In this document: positions 36,801 through 45,322 of the stretch, one piece after another
Numbering within the stretch: the first letter of the stretch is position 1
Layout of the letters: the number at the start of each line of letters is the position of its first letter
From: Cohnella hashimotonis
Lineage (GTDB): Bacteria; Bacillota; Bacilli; Paenibacillales; Paenibacillaceae
NCBI RefSeq assembly: GCF_030014955.1
Contig: NZ_JAGRPV010000002.1
Span: 327,278 to 391,277 of the forward strand
Direction of reading: 5' to 3'
Length of the DNA stretch: 64,000 nucleotides
Notes under the pieces: model-generated
What the model saw: only the letters and a program-made list of their open reading frames with translations
Told to the model about the DNA's origin: nothing
Databases searched by the model: none
Position numbers and translations under genes: made by a program

Positions 36801-37358
36801 GGCATCGTTCGGAAAATTGAGCGCGATGATGTCCGATGCCGTGATCGTTTTCTCCGAGGTGCTGTTGTTCTTGAGGACGTTCGAATACTTGAGTCCCGCC
36901 CGATCGTTGTACAGCTCGAACTTGAGCTGGACGGTCACGTTTTGCGGCGAGGTGCGGCTGATCGGTATGGTCAGCTGTTTGCCCCAGGTCGTGCCGAACT
37001 TCGAGATGTCGCCGATCGTATCGGTCCCGAGCGTCCAACCGCCGTCGTCCGCGTACAGATCGCTGCCGCCGTAGTTATAATAGAACAAATAACTGCTGCC
37101 GCTGCCCGTTAGATACTCCCTTCCCGCTTCTTTATTATAGAAGCTGGTCATTTCAATACTGCCGCCGCTGAACGTAATGACTGCCCGCAGCACATCGTTT
37201 TCCAGCGTCCACGTATTGCCGCTTTTGACGATCGTCGAGCTCGCCGCGGCCGCCTTGGGTACCTGCGCCTCCTTTACGTACGGAATGCCTGTCAGCAGGA
37301 GGCTTACGACCATCGCGATACACAATCCAAGACGCATTCCCGCTTTCCAAATCATCAT
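33819..37358 (-). CDS. Secreted clan GH-D-like (alpha-galactosidase-type) glycosidase with three CBM35/6-like modules
   Basis: A large exported enzyme of about 1179 residues. A signal peptide (about 1-40) is followed by an N-terminal beta domain, a (beta/alpha)8-type catalytic region with GMDMVMLDDLW, FGLWFSMTGDN and HQMIDLTEFW resembling alpha-galactosidases, and a beta-sandwich. Three related C-terminal modules of about 135 residues (near 758-895, 909-1045, 1048-1179), each with YEAES or YETEN, VKKHPDRG and YTLATD, look like carbohydrate-binding family 35/6. Start is the ATG at 37358 after AAAGGGG. It is last in the sugar operon. Exact family and substrate are uncertain. Confidence 0.75.
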   Translation of the reverse strand: MMIWKAGMRLGLCIAMVVSLLLTGIPYVKEAQVPKAAAASSTIVKSGNTWTLENDVLRAVITFSGGSIEMTSFYNKEAGREYLTGSGSSYLFYYNYGGSDLYADDGGWTLGTDTIGDISKFGTTWGKQLTIPISRTSPQNVTVQLKFELYNDRAGLKYSNVLKNNSTSEKTITASDIIALNFPNDAHTLYYVPNMTWSSTSGALAPNAGKNAITQYNTGDGWTIQPEMNWKTQGGTNNLPFANINAWSGIDNVKVSTNPGSLQLVLFPGETYEYIAVDMTVFKGDMLDGRMAVEEHFRKRFKYHNTTAVFTTNDWEWLNNRTESYYRNTVIPKAVQAGMDMVMLDDLWNTTRDTTTPASAFTSNLAALTDTIVAQGMKFGLWFSMTGDNHNAGRDLADPANIEFKRSQVEDFMISNYHLSHQMIDLTEFWPNTTVTSTSHPSDSVYRKNVNVRNYMNDVVSRHPDFLMKETSEVDYYPTQGDRNVGLLHIGDNGFVSAKGNVDKSMLIGFNSFGYLPMNSVYYGGLTTGKTEDYYSYMLARVIKFAKDPSTWSAASVSTLKKFNEWRKNPRIVALTDGMTRPLYAGPNFDTSGPYAWMYASDDKSKALVIATTAGETAAATELTLNLRWLDSNKTYLVEDVTMDDSGNINYRYKGRYTGAQLKSPGLPVNLAENTSKGKAFWIQEDIASADLQVLYADEKIASYTASAGSSTITVNATGTAGTTGKVIVFDRSANKTIAADVAIGAGGTGSVTVSSGIASEAESLPVAISAGGTQENGTDSAASGGALNYANAGGVGGWVQYTVNVPSAGTYNVKVRVKKHPDRGTAQLYVDGTAQGAPIDEYAATQGYVEVNLGNIAFTSAGDKAFKFQVTGKNAASGQYTLATDAIRLTYKSPDRTLPPPVPEAVKYETENATATTSAGGTTTVGSDSAASNGSLSYGNPVSVGGWIQYAVNVPAAGTYNVKVQVKKHPDRGIAQLYIDGNAQGAPIDEYQSAQGYVAVDLGSMTFASAGSKAFRFQSTGKNAASSSYTLATDYISLTPQPITYEAESLAATVTSGDTYTSGTDAAASGGSLSYSNFNAVGDWLQYTVNVPAAGTYAISARVKKHPDRGTAQLYVYGAAVGNPIDWYDANAFYDTVGLGTVTIGASGNKTFKFQITGKDPGSNAYTLAIDKLMLTRQ

Positions 37359-37390
37359 CCAAATCCCCTTTCGGCGCATATTGAAATAGA

Positions 37391-37441
37391 CCCGCAAGCC
37401 GCCTGCCCAGGCGGCGCACGCAAGCGATGGCGGCTTGCGGG
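37391..37441. other. Perfect 13-bp inverted repeat between binding-protein and glycosidase genes
   Basis: CCCGCAAGCCGCC (37391-37403) and GGCGGCTTGCGGG (37429-37441) form a perfect stem without a clear T-run. Such intergenic hairpins often protect the upstream message or lower expression of the downstream gene. Confidence 0.75.
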
Positions 37442-37485
37442 CCCGGCGAAACCATCCTCGGTAACTTAACGACTAGCTTAACGAC

Positions 37486-39111
37486 TTATTTGCCGAGCGA
37501 ATTCATGAAGTCGACGTATTCCTTCTCGGCGTCCGCTGTGGCCGGATACCATTCCTTCTCGAGGAAGTCCTTGAACTGCTGCTCGTTAATGCTGCCCGTG
37601 ATATATGCGATCTCCTTGTCGTCCTTCTTCTTGACGAGGTCGGGAATGGTGCCGTTCAGGTTCAGAATCTTCGGCGAGCGCACTGCAGGGACGTTGACGA
37701 CAGTCATTTGCTTCAGCGCTTCGTCCAGCTGCGTCTGATAAACGGCGAGCCGCTCCGGCGTATCCGCGTTGACGATCGAGGCGCCGTCGCCGTTAATCGC
37801 ATTGGCCGGCGTCATATAAGGGCTCGTCAGCGTCGCGAGCTTGGCCGTCTGATCCGCGGACCGTACGACCGCCTTGGTGGCGGGATCGTAGCTGTCGTAG
37901 GTGAGGCCCTTCACGCCAAGCTGGAACAGCGTGTTGGCTTCGGCCGTGTTGCCCCAGTCGAGGAACTTCAGGACGTCGTCGACCTTCTTGGAACCCTTCG
38001 GAATCATCCAGCCGCCCCACATCGCCGGCGTGACCCAATCCGACGCCACGCCTTTGTCGTCCTTCAGTACGCCGTGGTAGGAGAAGATCTTCTCAGAATC
38101 CGGCAGCTTGCTGATGTTGCCGAGCACGGCCGCTTGGTGGCCATAAACGATGCCGACCTTGTATTGGTTCAGCTTTTCCGTATCGACGTAAATTTTGTTG
38201 ATCAGAAATTCAGGATCGATCAGCTTCTCGTCGTTGAGCTGCTTGAGATAAGTGAGGTAAGGGATGTAGCCGGACATTTTCTCCCGGATCTTGTACTGCC
38301 CGTCCGTGTCCTTAACGCCGTCGACGACCGGCAGATCGAACGCCGCCGTCAGAAAGTTCGTGGCGTTCCAGATCGTATTGCGTCCGAGATCCGGGCCGGA
38401 GAGGGACAGCCCGTACGTGTCCGCCTTGCCGTTGCCGTCGGGATCGTTCTTGGCGAACGCCCGCACGACGTTCGTGAACTCCTCGAGGTTCGTCGGCGCC
38501 TTGAGGCCCAGCTTGTCCAGCCACTGCTGGTTAATCATGTAGCCCCAGTGGTTGACGACGTTCGTTCTCGGGATAATGTACGTTTTGCCGTCGCCCACCG
38601 ACTTGACCGCGTCCCACATTTCGGGCGTGATGTTTTTCATCAGGTTCGGGTAACCCGCGATCTTGTCGTCGAGCGGCTCGAGCAGCCCGTTTTGCGCCCA
38701 CTTTTCCATGTTCGCGTCCGCGCCGTTGCCTGCCGTACCCCAGTTGTAGATCACGTCCGGCAGATCGCCCGAGGCCATCACGACCTGAAGCTTGTCTACG
38801 TAGTTGTTGATCGGCGGCGCTTCGATCTCGAGCTTTACGTTGGCCAGCTTGTCGGCCTCCGCGACGACGGGGTTGTTGTCCAGGACGACGTCCGCGTTCA
38901 CCCGGTTGAACATCTTGATCGTCACCGGATCCTTCTGGGCGGCCGTTGCGGAAGAGGAGGCCGACGAGGAAGCGGATGCGGACCCGGAGGGGGCCGCGTC
39001 GCTCGAGCTGCCGGCATCATTGTTGTTGCCCGAGGAGCAGGCGGCGAGCGCGGAAGACATGAGCATTGCGGATACTAGCAGGCTTGTCCGTTTAATGCGT
39101 TTGTTTTTCAT
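37486..39111 (-). CDS. Sugar ABC-transporter substrate-binding lipoprotein, YtcQ/LipO-like
   Basis: A lipoprotein of about 541 residues. The signal peptide ends in the lipobox ALAAC, followed by a Ser/Ala/Asp-rich spacer and a family-1 solute-binding fold. It carries the oligosaccharide for the LplB/LplC-type permeases encoded just upstream. Frames upstream of the signal peptide are open but meaningless; the ATG at 39111 lies 8 bases after AAGGGG and is preferred over the ATG at 39117, which is too close. As usual in this class, the ATPase (MsmX type) is not encoded in the cluster. Confidence 0.9.
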   Translation of the reverse strand: MKNKRIKRTSLLVSAMLMSSALAACSSGNNNDAGSSSDAAPSGSASASSSASSSATAAQKDPVTIKMFNRVNADVVLDNNPVVAEADKLANVKLEIEAPPINNYVDKLQVVMASGDLPDVIYNWGTAGNGADANMEKWAQNGLLEPLDDKIAGYPNLMKNITPEMWDAVKSVGDGKTYIIPRTNVVNHWGYMINQQWLDKLGLKAPTNLEEFTNVVRAFAKNDPDGNGKADTYGLSLSGPDLGRNTIWNATNFLTAAFDLPVVDGVKDTDGQYKIREKMSGYIPYLTYLKQLNDEKLIDPEFLINKIYVDTEKLNQYKVGIVYGHQAAVLGNISKLPDSEKIFSYHGVLKDDKGVASDWVTPAMWGGWMIPKGSKKVDDVLKFLDWGNTAEANTLFQLGVKGLTYDSYDPATKAVVRSADQTAKLATLTSPYMTPANAINGDGASIVNADTPERLAVYQTQLDEALKQMTVVNVPAVRSPKILNLNGTIPDLVKKKDDKEIAYITGSINEQQFKDFLEKEWYPATADAEKEYVDFMNSLGK

Positions 39112-39182
39112 GTTCATATCCCCTTCAAAGTTTGTTTTTATAGTTAAGCCGCATTGAATCGCGGCCTTCACCCGAGCGGGGC

Positions 39183-40055
39183 CTAGCCCTTGATGGAGCC
39201 GATGAGCATGCCCTTCATGAAGTACTTTTGCATGAACGGGAAGATGAGGATGATGGGCAGCGTCGAGAAGATGATGATCGCCATCTTGATCGTGAATTCC
39301 GTCACGCCGGAATTGCTGGCGTCCAGCACGTCCCGCGCGACCCCGCCGCTGTCGACGACGAGGTCCCGGACAATAAGCATGAGCGGCCACAGGTCCCGTT
39401 TCGACGTATAGATAATGGCGTTAAAGAACGTGTTCCACTGGGTGACCGCGTGGAAAATGACGAACGTGGCGATCGCGGGCTTCGAGAGCGGCACGATGAT
39501 GCGGGCCAAAATCGTCAGCTCGTTGGCGCCGTCGAGCGAGGCCGATTCCTCAAGACTTGCGGGAATGCTGCCGATGAAGCTTTTCATCAGGATCAGGTTG
39601 TATGCGCCGAGCGCGCCGGGCAGGATCAAAGCCCATAGCGTGTTGTACATGTCGAGCGAGCGGATGAGGTAGAAGTTCGGAATGAGCCCGCCGTTGAAAA
39701 ACATCGTGAAGGTGATGAGCAGCAGGATGACGTTGCGTCCCTTCAGATCGGTTTTTGAAAGCGGATACGCGGTAATCAGCATTAAAAAGATGTTAAGGGC
39801 GACGCCCGCGACCGTAATGACGATCGTGTTGCGGTAGCCGGTCCAGAGCACCGACATCTTGAAGATCTGCCGGTAGGCGCCGAACTCGACGTGGGTCGGG
39901 ATCATGCGGAGCGGATGCGCCAGGTAGTCCGTGTAGGGCGTGACCGAGTAAGCGGCCACGTAGACGAACGGGAACAGGCACAGGAGCGCGAACAGCGTGA
40001 TGACGAAGTAGTTGACGGTGTCGAAAATTTTATCGCTGCGAGAGCGGATATTCAC
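39183..40055 (-). CDS. Carbohydrate ABC-transporter permease, LplC/YtcP-like
   Basis: A 290-residue membrane protein with six helices. The EAA loop (ASLDGANELTILARIIVPLSKP) around residue 190 docks the ATPase. The C-terminal KGMLIGSIKG is a hallmark of the LplC/YtcP group. Start is GTG after AAGGAGG. It pairs with the LplB-type permease whose gene ends 30 bp upstream. Confidence 0.93.
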   Translation of the reverse strand: MNIRSRSDKIFDTVNYFVITLFALLCLFPFVYVAAYSVTPYTDYLAHPLRMIPTHVEFGAYRQIFKMSVLWTGYRNTIVITVAGVALNIFLMLITAYPLSKTDLKGRNVILLLITFTMFFNGGLIPNFYLIRSLDMYNTLWALILPGALGAYNLILMKSFIGSIPASLEESASLDGANELTILARIIVPLSKPAIATFVIFHAVTQWNTFFNAIIYTSKRDLWPLMLIVRDLVVDSGGVARDVLDASNSGVTEFTIKMAIIIFSTLPIILIFPFMQKYFMKGMLIGSIKG

Positions 40056-40085
40056 GGGAGCAGCCTCCTTTCTGGGCGCGTGGCC

Positions 40086-41003
40086 TTACCAAATGCCGTC
40101 TTCCTTCATCCACTTGGCGATCCGGTTGCTCGCGATCAGGAAGATCAGGCCGATTGCCGAGGTGAACAGCCCGACCGTCGCGCCAAAGGAGAAGCGGCCG
40201 CCCAGAATGCCGACGCGGTAGGCGTACGTCTCGAACACTTCGGATACGTGGAGATTCATCGGATTTTGAAGGACGAAAATCTGCTCGAAGCCGTTGTTCA
40301 TGATGTGGCCCAGACGCAGGATGATGAGGACGACGATCGTCGACTTGATGCCGGGCACCGTGATATGCCACAGCCGCTTCAGACGGCTCGCGCCGTCGAT
40401 GCTCGCGGCCTCGTACAGCTCGGTGTTGATGGAAGCCATCGCGGCGAGATAGATGATGCTCTCCCAGCCGGAATCCTTCCAGATGCTGCTGAGCACGACG
40501 AGCGGCCTGAAGTAGGCGTTGTCCGCCAGGAAGAAGACGGGCTCGATGCCGAGCTGCTGCAGGAAGAGGTTGAACACGCCCCAGGTCGGCGACAGGAAGT
40601 TGACCAGGATGCCTCCGATGACGACCCAGGAGATGAAGTGGGGCAGGTAGATCAATGTCTGGCTGAACTTCTGGTAGGTCCGGTTGCGCATCTCGTTCAG
40701 GAACAGCGCGAGCAGGATCGGGAACGGGAAGCCGAACAGCAGCTTCAGGAAGCTCAGGTACAACGAGTTGAGGAATACCGTGTAGAAATCGTCCAGACCG
40801 AACATGTACTTGAAGTTTTCAAATCCGATCCAGGGACTGTGCAGGATGCCTCTGGCGAAGTTGAAGTCTTTGAACGCGATGACGACGCCGTACATAGGGA
40901 TGTAGTTAAAAATCAGGAAGTAGGCGACGCCGGGCACGAGCATGAGGTAGAGGTACTTTTTCTTGTTGAGGTAACGAAACGTCGATCTGAGACCGTTCGT
41001 CAT
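40086..41003 (-). CDS. Carbohydrate ABC-transporter permease, LplB/YteP-like
   Basis: A 305-residue membrane protein. The N-terminus KKKYLYLMLVPGVAYFLIFNYIPMYG and the EAASIDGASRLKRLWHITVPGI coupling loop near residue 205 are typical of LplB/YteP permeases. It forms the channel with the LplC-type protein. It follows the GH130-type gene closely, so both belong to one operon starting near 42049. Confidence 0.93.
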   Translation of the reverse strand: MTNGLRSTFRYLNKKKYLYLMLVPGVAYFLIFNYIPMYGVVIAFKDFNFARGILHSPWIGFENFKYMFGLDDFYTVFLNSLYLSFLKLLFGFPFPILLALFLNEMRNRTYQKFSQTLIYLPHFISWVVIGGILVNFLSPTWGVFNLFLQQLGIEPVFFLADNAYFRPLVVLSSIWKDSGWESIIYLAAMASINTELYEAASIDGASRLKRLWHITVPGIKSTIVVLIILRLGHIMNNGFEQIFVLQNPMNLHVSEVFETYAYRVGILGGRFSFGATVGLFTSAIGLIFLIASNRIAKWMKEDGIW

Positions 41004-41047
41004 GGAGGTTCACTTCCCCGTAATTCAGAGTGAGAGGGTGGCAGTGC

Positions 41048-42049
41048 TTAACCCTTGAGGCAAAGGGAGATCAAGTCGCTCACGTCCGCAGTGGCCAGGC
41101 ATTCGTACGTGTCTCCCGCGCCGTAGTAAATTTTCACCTCGCCCGTGTCCTCCAGGATCATGCCGCCGGGAAAAATAACGTGGTTGCGGAAGCCGCCGTC
41201 CTTCTCGTAATCCGCGTCCGGCGCGAGCAGCGGCTCCTTGTACATGCCGACGACGCGTCTTGGATCGTCCAGATCGAGCAGCATGATGCCGGCGGTATAC
41301 CGCTTTTTCCAGGTCGGCTCCCAGCCGTTTTTGCCGCGGGACGGATCGATGTCCACCGCGTGGAATGTCGTCAGCCACCCCTTGGGCGTCTTGATCGGCG
41401 GCGCAGCCGGACCGAGCTTGGCGTTGGCGAAGGGAACCTGCTCGACCGCCAGCAGCAGATCGGAGTTGCCCCAATACTTCAGGTCGGCGGAGTCGGAGAT
41501 CCAGATGTCGAAGCGCTCCTCGCCGCCGCGGCTGTAGATCGTGAAGGGCCGCTCGAGCCGGAGGTAGCGTCCGTTTCTTTTCTCTGGAAACAGCACCATG
41601 TTCCGGTTGTCCGGCACGCTCAGGCTGATGACCTCGAACTTCTCGAAGTCGTCCGTCACCGCGATGCCGCCGCGGATGCCGTGGCCGGTGTCCACCGCGA
41701 AGCACATATAACAGCGTCCGTCGATGACGGTGAGCCTTGGATCGTACGTCCGGATGATGTCCTCGCCATCGAGGCTGAAGCACGGCTCGGGACGAACCTC
41801 CCAATGGATGCCGTCGTCGCTATACGCGAGGCCCAGATTGGTCGTATCGCTCGGTGACAGCGTTTGCAAATCTTCCTGACCGTAGTCGTTGCGGAAGATC
41901 ATCACGTACTTGCCCTGGAATTTCGTCACGCCGGCGTTGAATACCAGTGCGGGATTATAAGGGACTTGCTTGCTGGTCAGAATGGGGTTGTTCGGATGAC
42001 GGACGATCAAGGAACTGGACTTCAGGGCACCGATTGTCGGCAAACTCAT
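41048..42049 (-). CDS. Glycoside hydrolase family 130 protein (beta-mannoside phosphorylase-like)
   Basis: A 333-residue five-bladed beta-propeller enzyme of the GH130 type, without a signal peptide and so cytoplasmic. Landmarks include RHPNNPIL near the N-terminus, FRNDYGQ, LAYSDDGIHWE, YDPRLTVIDGRCYM with the candidate catalytic Asp, and the C-terminal IYYGAGDTYECLA. Family members phosphorolyse beta-mannosides such as mannobiose or mannosyl-glucose. It is the first gene of the sugar operon, so it probably acts on the imported oligosaccharide. GH130 sub-specificity cannot be told here. Confidence 0.88.
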   Translation of the reverse strand: MSLPTIGALKSSSLIVRHPNNPILTSKQVPYNPALVFNAGVTKFQGKYVMIFRNDYGQEDLQTLSPSDTTNLGLAYSDDGIHWEVRPEPCFSLDGEDIIRTYDPRLTVIDGRCYMCFAVDTGHGIRGGIAVTDDFEKFEVISLSVPDNRNMVLFPEKRNGRYLRLERPFTIYSRGGEERFDIWISDSADLKYWGNSDLLLAVEQVPFANAKLGPAAPPIKTPKGWLTTFHAVDIDPSRGKNGWEPTWKKRYTAGIMLLDLDDPRRVVGMYKEPLLAPDADYEKDGGFRNHVIFPGGMILEDTGEVKIYYGAGDTYECLATADVSDLISLCLKG

Positions 42050-42177
42050 GCAATAAATCCTCCCGGAAAAAATTAAATTCTTGATGAAGACACCCCTAGT
42101 GTATGGTATATTCTAGCTGCGAATGGCCCGGATTTTTATGGGAATATCCCGTTTTTTTATCTTTTGGGAGGGTTTTT
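42050..42177. promoter_or_regulatory. Divergent control region, sugar operon / AraC gene
   Basis: This 128-bp AT-rich gap holds the GH130 ribosome binding site (GGGAGG on the minus strand) and the AraC-gene site (GGGAGGG). TTGATG (42081) and TATATT (42107-42112) are a possible but widely spaced plus-strand promoter. AraC half-sites could not be defined. Confidence 0.4.
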
Positions 42178-43053
42178 ATGACCGTTTTTCCCGTCAATAA
42201 AAATTTGAGCGACTATGAGATGATCGAACGCGACTTCCCGTTCTACGTCTCTATCAACGAGATTCGGCGTTTCTTTCCCGCGCATCGCCACGACTTTTTG
42301 GAATGCTCCCTTGTCATCGAAGGGGAAGGCTACGAGAAGATTAACGGCGTCAATCACCCGATGAGCCGCGGCACGTTCACGCTGCTGCTGCCCTTCCAGA
42401 TCCACGAGATCGTCACGACCTCCCAGCAGCCGCTGCGGCTGTTCAACTGCATGTTCGCGATGGAGCTGCTGATCGCATCGTCGAAGGTCGAATCGTCGCA
42501 CCTGCGGTCGCTGCTTATGGAGAACCAGCAGCCGTACATCCAGTTCGGCCCCGAGGAGCTTGGGCCGCAGGAGCAGCTGTTCGCCGAGCTGCTGCGCGAA
42601 TATGCGGGCGAACAGCCGTACCGCAAGGAGATGCTGCCGCTCCGCTTGCACGAGCTGCTCATCCGCTTTCAGCGCAAGCGCCTTGCGCTGGCGAAGGAAG
42701 GGAACGCGGCCGACCAGGCGGGACGGGGCGGCTTCGTCTGGCCGATCCTCGAGTACATCCACTACAACTACCGGGAGGACCTGTCGCTGTCGGAGCTGTC
42801 CGGCCGCTTCGACATTCATCCGACGCGGCTCAGCGTAGAGATCAAGAAGCACGCCGGCATCAACTTCCTGCACCTGCTGCATCACATCCGGATCCGACAT
42901 GCCTGCAGCCTGCTCGTGGCGACGGACATGAGCATCCTCGACATCGCGATGGAGGTCGGGTTCAGGTCGTACAAGGTGTTCGCCAGAACCTTCAGGGAGA
43001 ACAAAGGAAAGACTCCCGGCGAATACCGCCGGGAGCATATGCAAGCGTATTGA
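42178..43053 (+). CDS. AraC-family transcriptional regulator with cupin sensor domain
   Basis: A 291-residue regulator. The N-terminal cupin (FFPAHRHDFLECSLVIEGEGY, residues about 25-110) is the usual sugar-sensing part. The C-terminal AraC/XylS DNA-binding domain has two HTH motifs, ending MSILDIAMEVGFRSYKVFARTFRENKGKTPGEYR. The ATG at 42178 follows GGGAGGG; the upstream in-frame extension is in the control region. Divergent location makes it the likely activator of the GH130/ABC/glycosidase operon. Confidence 0.92.
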   Translation: MTVFPVNKNLSDYEMIERDFPFYVSINEIRRFFPAHRHDFLECSLVIEGEGYEKINGVNHPMSRGTFTLLLPFQIHEIVTTSQQPLRLFNCMFAMELLIASSKVESSHLRSLLMENQQPYIQFGPEELGPQEQLFAELLREYAGEQPYRKEMLPLRLHELLIRFQRKRLALAKEGNAADQAGRGGFVWPILEYIHYNYREDLSLSELSGRFDIHPTRLSVEIKKHAGINFLHLLHHIRIRHACSLLVATDMSILDIAMEVGFRSYKVFARTFRENKGKTPGEYRREHMQAY

Positions 43054-43084
43054 TCAAACGTTTTAGAGAAAGGAGGACGCAAGC

Positions 43085-44512
43085 ATGCTGTTCGTATGGC
43101 CGGTGCTGTGGGCGGTAGCGCTTTTTTTGCTGGCCGCGGGCTCAGGCTCCTCCGCTTCCCGTCGGCTGGCCGCTGTGTCTTTCTTTGCCGGAACCGGCGC
43201 GCTGGCTGCCGTCCTCGATCTTAATATTATACCGTCGCTGGCGGACGGCGCGGTCCGCGACCGTTGGGAGCAGCCGCTTTACCACATGCAGGCGATAGCC
43301 TCCGTCGCTTCCTACTATGGCGTGCCGTACGCGTTCTTGATGTTCGCGCTGGCGTTCCGTCCCGTTCGGATGCATCCCGCGCTCAGGCGCGCGCTGCCGG
43401 CCGCGCTGCTCGCGCCGATCGCGCTTTGTCTGCTGCTGACGCCGTGGTATACCGAGCGCTATCCGATATCCTTTGGCATCGTCGTCTGGTGGGCGGCGCC
43501 GTACATGCTGTACGGAGCGGCGCATATTTTGCTGCTGCGGCCCCGGCGCTCGCCGCTTTCTCCCACCTACTGGATCGTTTGCCTCGCCGTGGTGCCGCCC
43601 ATGCTGTTTCTTCTGGCCATGAGCTACATCCTGCCGAGCCTCGGCATGCTGCGCATGTGGGTATACAATGCTTGGGTGGCGTCGCTAGCGGTCGCCGTAT
43701 TTCTGATCGGGTTGTTCAGCTACGGGTTCATGGGTATCCGGCTGCTGGTCGACCGCAGGCGATTGGACACGACATGGAGAGCCGTCAACGCGGGCACGGC
43801 CATTCTGAATCACGCCATCAAAAACGACGCGGGAAAGCTGCGGCTGTTCGGAGAGAAGACGAAGCGATACGCGGAAAAGACCGGGCAGCCGGAGCTGCTG
43901 CGCGATATCGAGACGATGCTGTCCGCATCGCTGCACATGCAGGAAATGATCGCCCGCGTCCACAGTCGCACCGGCGACCTGGATCTGAAGCGGTCGAATG
44001 TGAGCCTTGACTCGCTCGTGCGCGATACGCTCGCGGCGCTTGAACCGCAGCTCGGCGGGATTCGGACGCGGCTCGTCCTGCCTGCGAGAGAATGGAAGGC
44101 GGATATCGATGCAGCGCAGCTTGGCGAGGCTTTGAACAATATCGTCGCCAACGCGGCGGAAGCGATGAAGGGAAGCGGCGGGACGCTGACGATGAAGCTG
44201 TCGGAGGGACGGCGCGAGCTTGTCCTCGAGGTCGCGGATACCGGACCCGGCATGAGCCGGAGCCAGCGCGCGCATGCGCTTGAGCCCTTTTATACGACGA
44301 AGGGCGGCGGCACCAACTTCGGTCTGGGTTTGCCTTACGCCTACCAGGTCATGCGCAAGCATGGGGGAACGCTTGCCATCCGGAGCAAGATCGGACAGGG
44401 CACGAGCGTCTACATGACATTGCCGATTCGGAGCGTGCGGGCGCGGCCGGACCATGCGGCGCCTTCGCCGGCGCCGAACGCAAAGGAGGCGGGGCTGGAT
44501 GCAAGCCATTAA
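43085..44512 (+). CDS. Seven-helix membrane sensor histidine kinase
   Basis: A 475-residue kinase. Seven membrane helices span residues 1-235 with no extracellular domain of note, then a His box (AILNHAIKNDAGK, His near 245) and a full HATPase domain with N box NNIVANAAEAM, G1 DTGPGM near 385 and GLGLP. The 7TM part may sense a ligand within the membrane. Its stop overlaps the start of the response-regulator gene by 14 bp, marking them as a pair. Start ATG follows AAAGGAGG. The signal is unknown. Confidence 0.9.
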   Translation: MLFVWPVLWAVALFLLAAGSGSSASRRLAAVSFFAGTGALAAVLDLNIIPSLADGAVRDRWEQPLYHMQAIASVASYYGVPYAFLMFALAFRPVRMHPALRRALPAALLAPIALCLLLTPWYTERYPISFGIVVWWAAPYMLYGAAHILLLRPRRSPLSPTYWIVCLAVVPPMLFLLAMSYILPSLGMLRMWVYNAWVASLAVAVFLIGLFSYGFMGIRLLVDRRRLDTTWRAVNAGTAILNHAIKNDAGKLRLFGEKTKRYAEKTGQPELLRDIETMLSASLHMQEMIARVHSRTGDLDLKRSNVSLDSLVRDTLAALEPQLGGIRTRLVLPAREWKADIDAAQLGEALNNIVANAAEAMKGSGGTLTMKLSEGRRELVLEVADTGPGMSRSQRAHALEPFYTTKGGGTNFGLGLPYAYQVMRKHGGTLAIRSKIGQGTSVYMTLPIRSVRARPDHAAPSPAPNAKEAGLDASH

Positions 44513-45224
44513 CATATGGATCGTGGAAGACGACGAGGATTGGCGCAGAGGGCTCGTTTCGTATCTGAACGAGGAGCCGGATCTTCAGGTGAAGCTGGCG
44601 AGCGGCGACCCGAATCAGGTGCGCGCCGCGTTACGGACGGAGGGGACGGATGCTGCAGCGCCGCCGGACGTCGTCCTTATGGACATTATGCTGCACGGCG
44701 TGCCGGAGGGCATCGCGCTGGCCGAGGAGGCCGCCGTCGTCTCCGGGGCGCGGGTGATCATGCTGACCTCGATGGAGGAGAAGGATCTGATTCTGCGCTC
44801 CTTCCAGGCAGGGGCCATCGACTACCAGCTGAAGACGGACTTCGAGGGTCTGCCCGACGCGGTCCGCGCCGCCGCCCGTCGCGAGGCGGCGATCAGTCCG
44901 GCCGCGGCGGAGCGGATGCGGGAGGAGTTCAGGCGTCTCAAGGCGCTGGAGCGGGAGTTCGAGGTCAAGAAGCTGCAGGACCTGATCACGCCCGCGGAGC
45001 TGCAACTGCTCGAGATGGTAGATCGCGGCTATTCGCAGTCGCAGATCGCGGACAGGCAGTTCATCTCCATTCGCACGGTCAAAAACCATATCAATCACAT
45101 TCTCCGCAAGCTCGGCGTTCCCGGCTCCAAGGAGGCGGCCAGGCAGGCACGGGACATGGGGCTGTTCAAGCCCAGGGAACAATCGGAACCGGGACCTGGA
45201 CATCCCCTCGACCCCCGGGAATAA
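44499..45224 (+). CDS. NarL/LuxR-type response regulator
   Basis: A 241-residue regulator. The receiver domain has acidic EDDED near the start, the phosphorylatable Asp in VLMDIML near residue 61, Thr in MLTSME and Lys in LKTDF. After a helical linker, the LuxR-type HTH spans about 165-225 (LITPAELQLLEMVDRGYSQSQIA, then IRTVKNHINHILRKLGV). The ATG at 44499 follows GGAGGCGGGG. It is coupled to the kinase upstream and followed by a terminator. Targets are not apparent in the window. Confidence 0.92.
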   Translation: MQAINIWIVEDDEDWRRGLVSYLNEEPDLQVKLASGDPNQVRAALRTEGTDAAAPPDVVLMDIMLHGVPEGIALAEEAAVVSGARVIMLTSMEEKDLILRSFQAGAIDYQLKTDFEGLPDAVRAAARREAAISPAAAERMREEFRRLKALEREFEVKKLQDLITPAELQLLEMVDRGYSQSQIADRQFISIRTVKNHINHILRKLGVPGSKEAARQARDMGLFKPREQSEPGPGHPLDPRE

Positions 45225-45245
45225 AAGGCTCGCGGAAGCGCCAAG

Positions 45246-45280
45246 ATGGTACCACGTAAAGTTGGTACTATTTTTTTTGC
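45246..45280 (+). terminator. Rho-independent terminator after the response regulator
   Basis: TGGTACCA and TTGGTAC pair across a short loop, followed by eight T. Confidence 0.8.
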
Positions 45281-45322
45281 CCCGATTTTCTAAAATGAGG
45301 GTGTAGAGAGGGGGGAACAAGC

